A stretch of 64,000 nucleotides of DNA from Alphaproteobacteria bacterium GM7ARS4. GTDB lineage: Bacteria; Pseudomonadota; Alphaproteobacteria; GM7ARS4. Shown in pieces: positions 63,934-64,000 of this stretch. The stretch spans positions 414,658 to 478,657 of the forward strand of contig JACONL010000001.1 of the NCBI GenBank assembly GCA_014332745.1. Reading direction: 5' to 3'. The first letter of the stretch is position 1. Each line of letters starts with the position of its first letter. The translations under genes and the position numbers were made by a program. The notes beneath the pieces are model-generated. The model was not told the origin of the DNA, ran no database searches, and worked only from the letters and a program-made list of their open reading frames with translations.

Positions 63934-64000
63934 AGCGTCTGTGCGCTGAGGGCATGGGACAATTCATACATTTTGTCTTGTATGCGTTTCTTCATCATAC
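63930..64000 (-). CDS. C-terminal end of an upstream gene, possibly trpA (partial)
   Basis: An open frame enters from the window edge and ends in TGA at 63932-63930, overlapping the accD ATG by 4 nt. Only 23 codons are visible, ending in a helical Lys/Leu/Ala-rich stretch (ELSHALSAQTL). In many alphaproteobacteria trpA directly precedes accD, so this is probably the tail of tryptophan synthase alpha. The residues alone do not prove it. Confidence 0.4.
   Translation of the reverse strand, partial: MMKKRIQDKMYELSHALSAQTL

Overview
The window reads as a compact chromosomal segment of an alphaproteobacterium. The evidence is gene content and order. An aa3-type cytochrome oxidase subunit IV and alpha-type AddAB are present. 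An F1 operon (atpHAGDC) stands without F0 genes. The blocks lptF-lptG-lptD-surA-pdxA-rsmA, fabD-fabG-acpP-fabF-mltG-gmk, lepB-rnc-era-recO, tsaE-amgK-murU and trpA?-accD-folC are all familiar alphaproteobacterial arrangements. Coding density is very high: many neighbours overlap by 1-32 nt, the longest gaps are about 200 bp, and no stretch over 300 bp lacks a gene. I saw no insertion sequence, prophage, CRISPR array, rRNA or integron. One tRNA (Thr, TGT) is present. I cannot name the genus or say whether it is free-living or host-associated.

Layout. 1-2.7 kb: FkbM-type methyltransferase and guaA (minus). 2.9-5.6 kb: secA. 5.6-9.8 kb (minus): accA, a malyl-CoA lyase, xerD and a polyprenyl diphosphate synthase. 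9.9-15.6 kb (plus): DUF2007 protein, a TrmN6-like methyltransferase, glyQ, glyS, meaB. 15.5-18.8 kb: ygfZ and pyrD (minus), tRNA-Thr (plus), then a SpoU methyltransferase and a HIT protein (minus). 18.9-23.1 kb: orphan DNA adenine methyltransferase, hisE, cytochrome oxidase subunit IV, and pepA-holC-ndk. 23.1-30.9 kb (plus): LPS export and outer-membrane biogenesis genes, with lptG visibly damaged. 30.9-36.1 kb (minus): fatty acid cluster, mltG and gmk. 36.2-43.6 kb: an accessory block with three paralogous glycosyltransferase-like genes, a HAD-nucleotidyltransferase fusion, a GDPD-like protein and cstA. 43.6-46.9 kb (minus): recO, era, rnc, lepB. 47-49.4 kb (plus): tsaE, amgK, murU. 49.5-54.3 kb: atpHAGDC. 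54.3-61.5 kb: addB, addA, trxA. 61.5-64 kb (minus): folC, accD and the end of an upstream gene, probably trpA.

Functions fit together as a respiring Gram-negative core: malonyl-CoA supply (accA/accD), fatty acid synthesis, LPS transport, muropeptide recycling (amgK/murU), double-strand break repair (addAB/recO) and ATP synthesis. Malyl-CoA lyase and MeaB hint at C3/C4 acyl-CoA metabolism.

The most notable features are: (1) lptG split by a -1 frame change at a slippery heptamer and lacking TM2 and the coupling helix; (2) short tandem repeats of 9-27 nt, in frame, inside many housekeeping genes, plus 13-16 bp tandem duplications between genes and a G10 run in addB; (3) the surface-glycan-like block with three divergent paralogs of an uncharacterised family; (4) the F1 operon sitting between murU and addB, with an epsilon subunit reduced to its N-terminal domain; (5) a class-2-like PyrD with Cys where the catalytic Ser is expected; (6) SecA without its C-terminal zinc motif.
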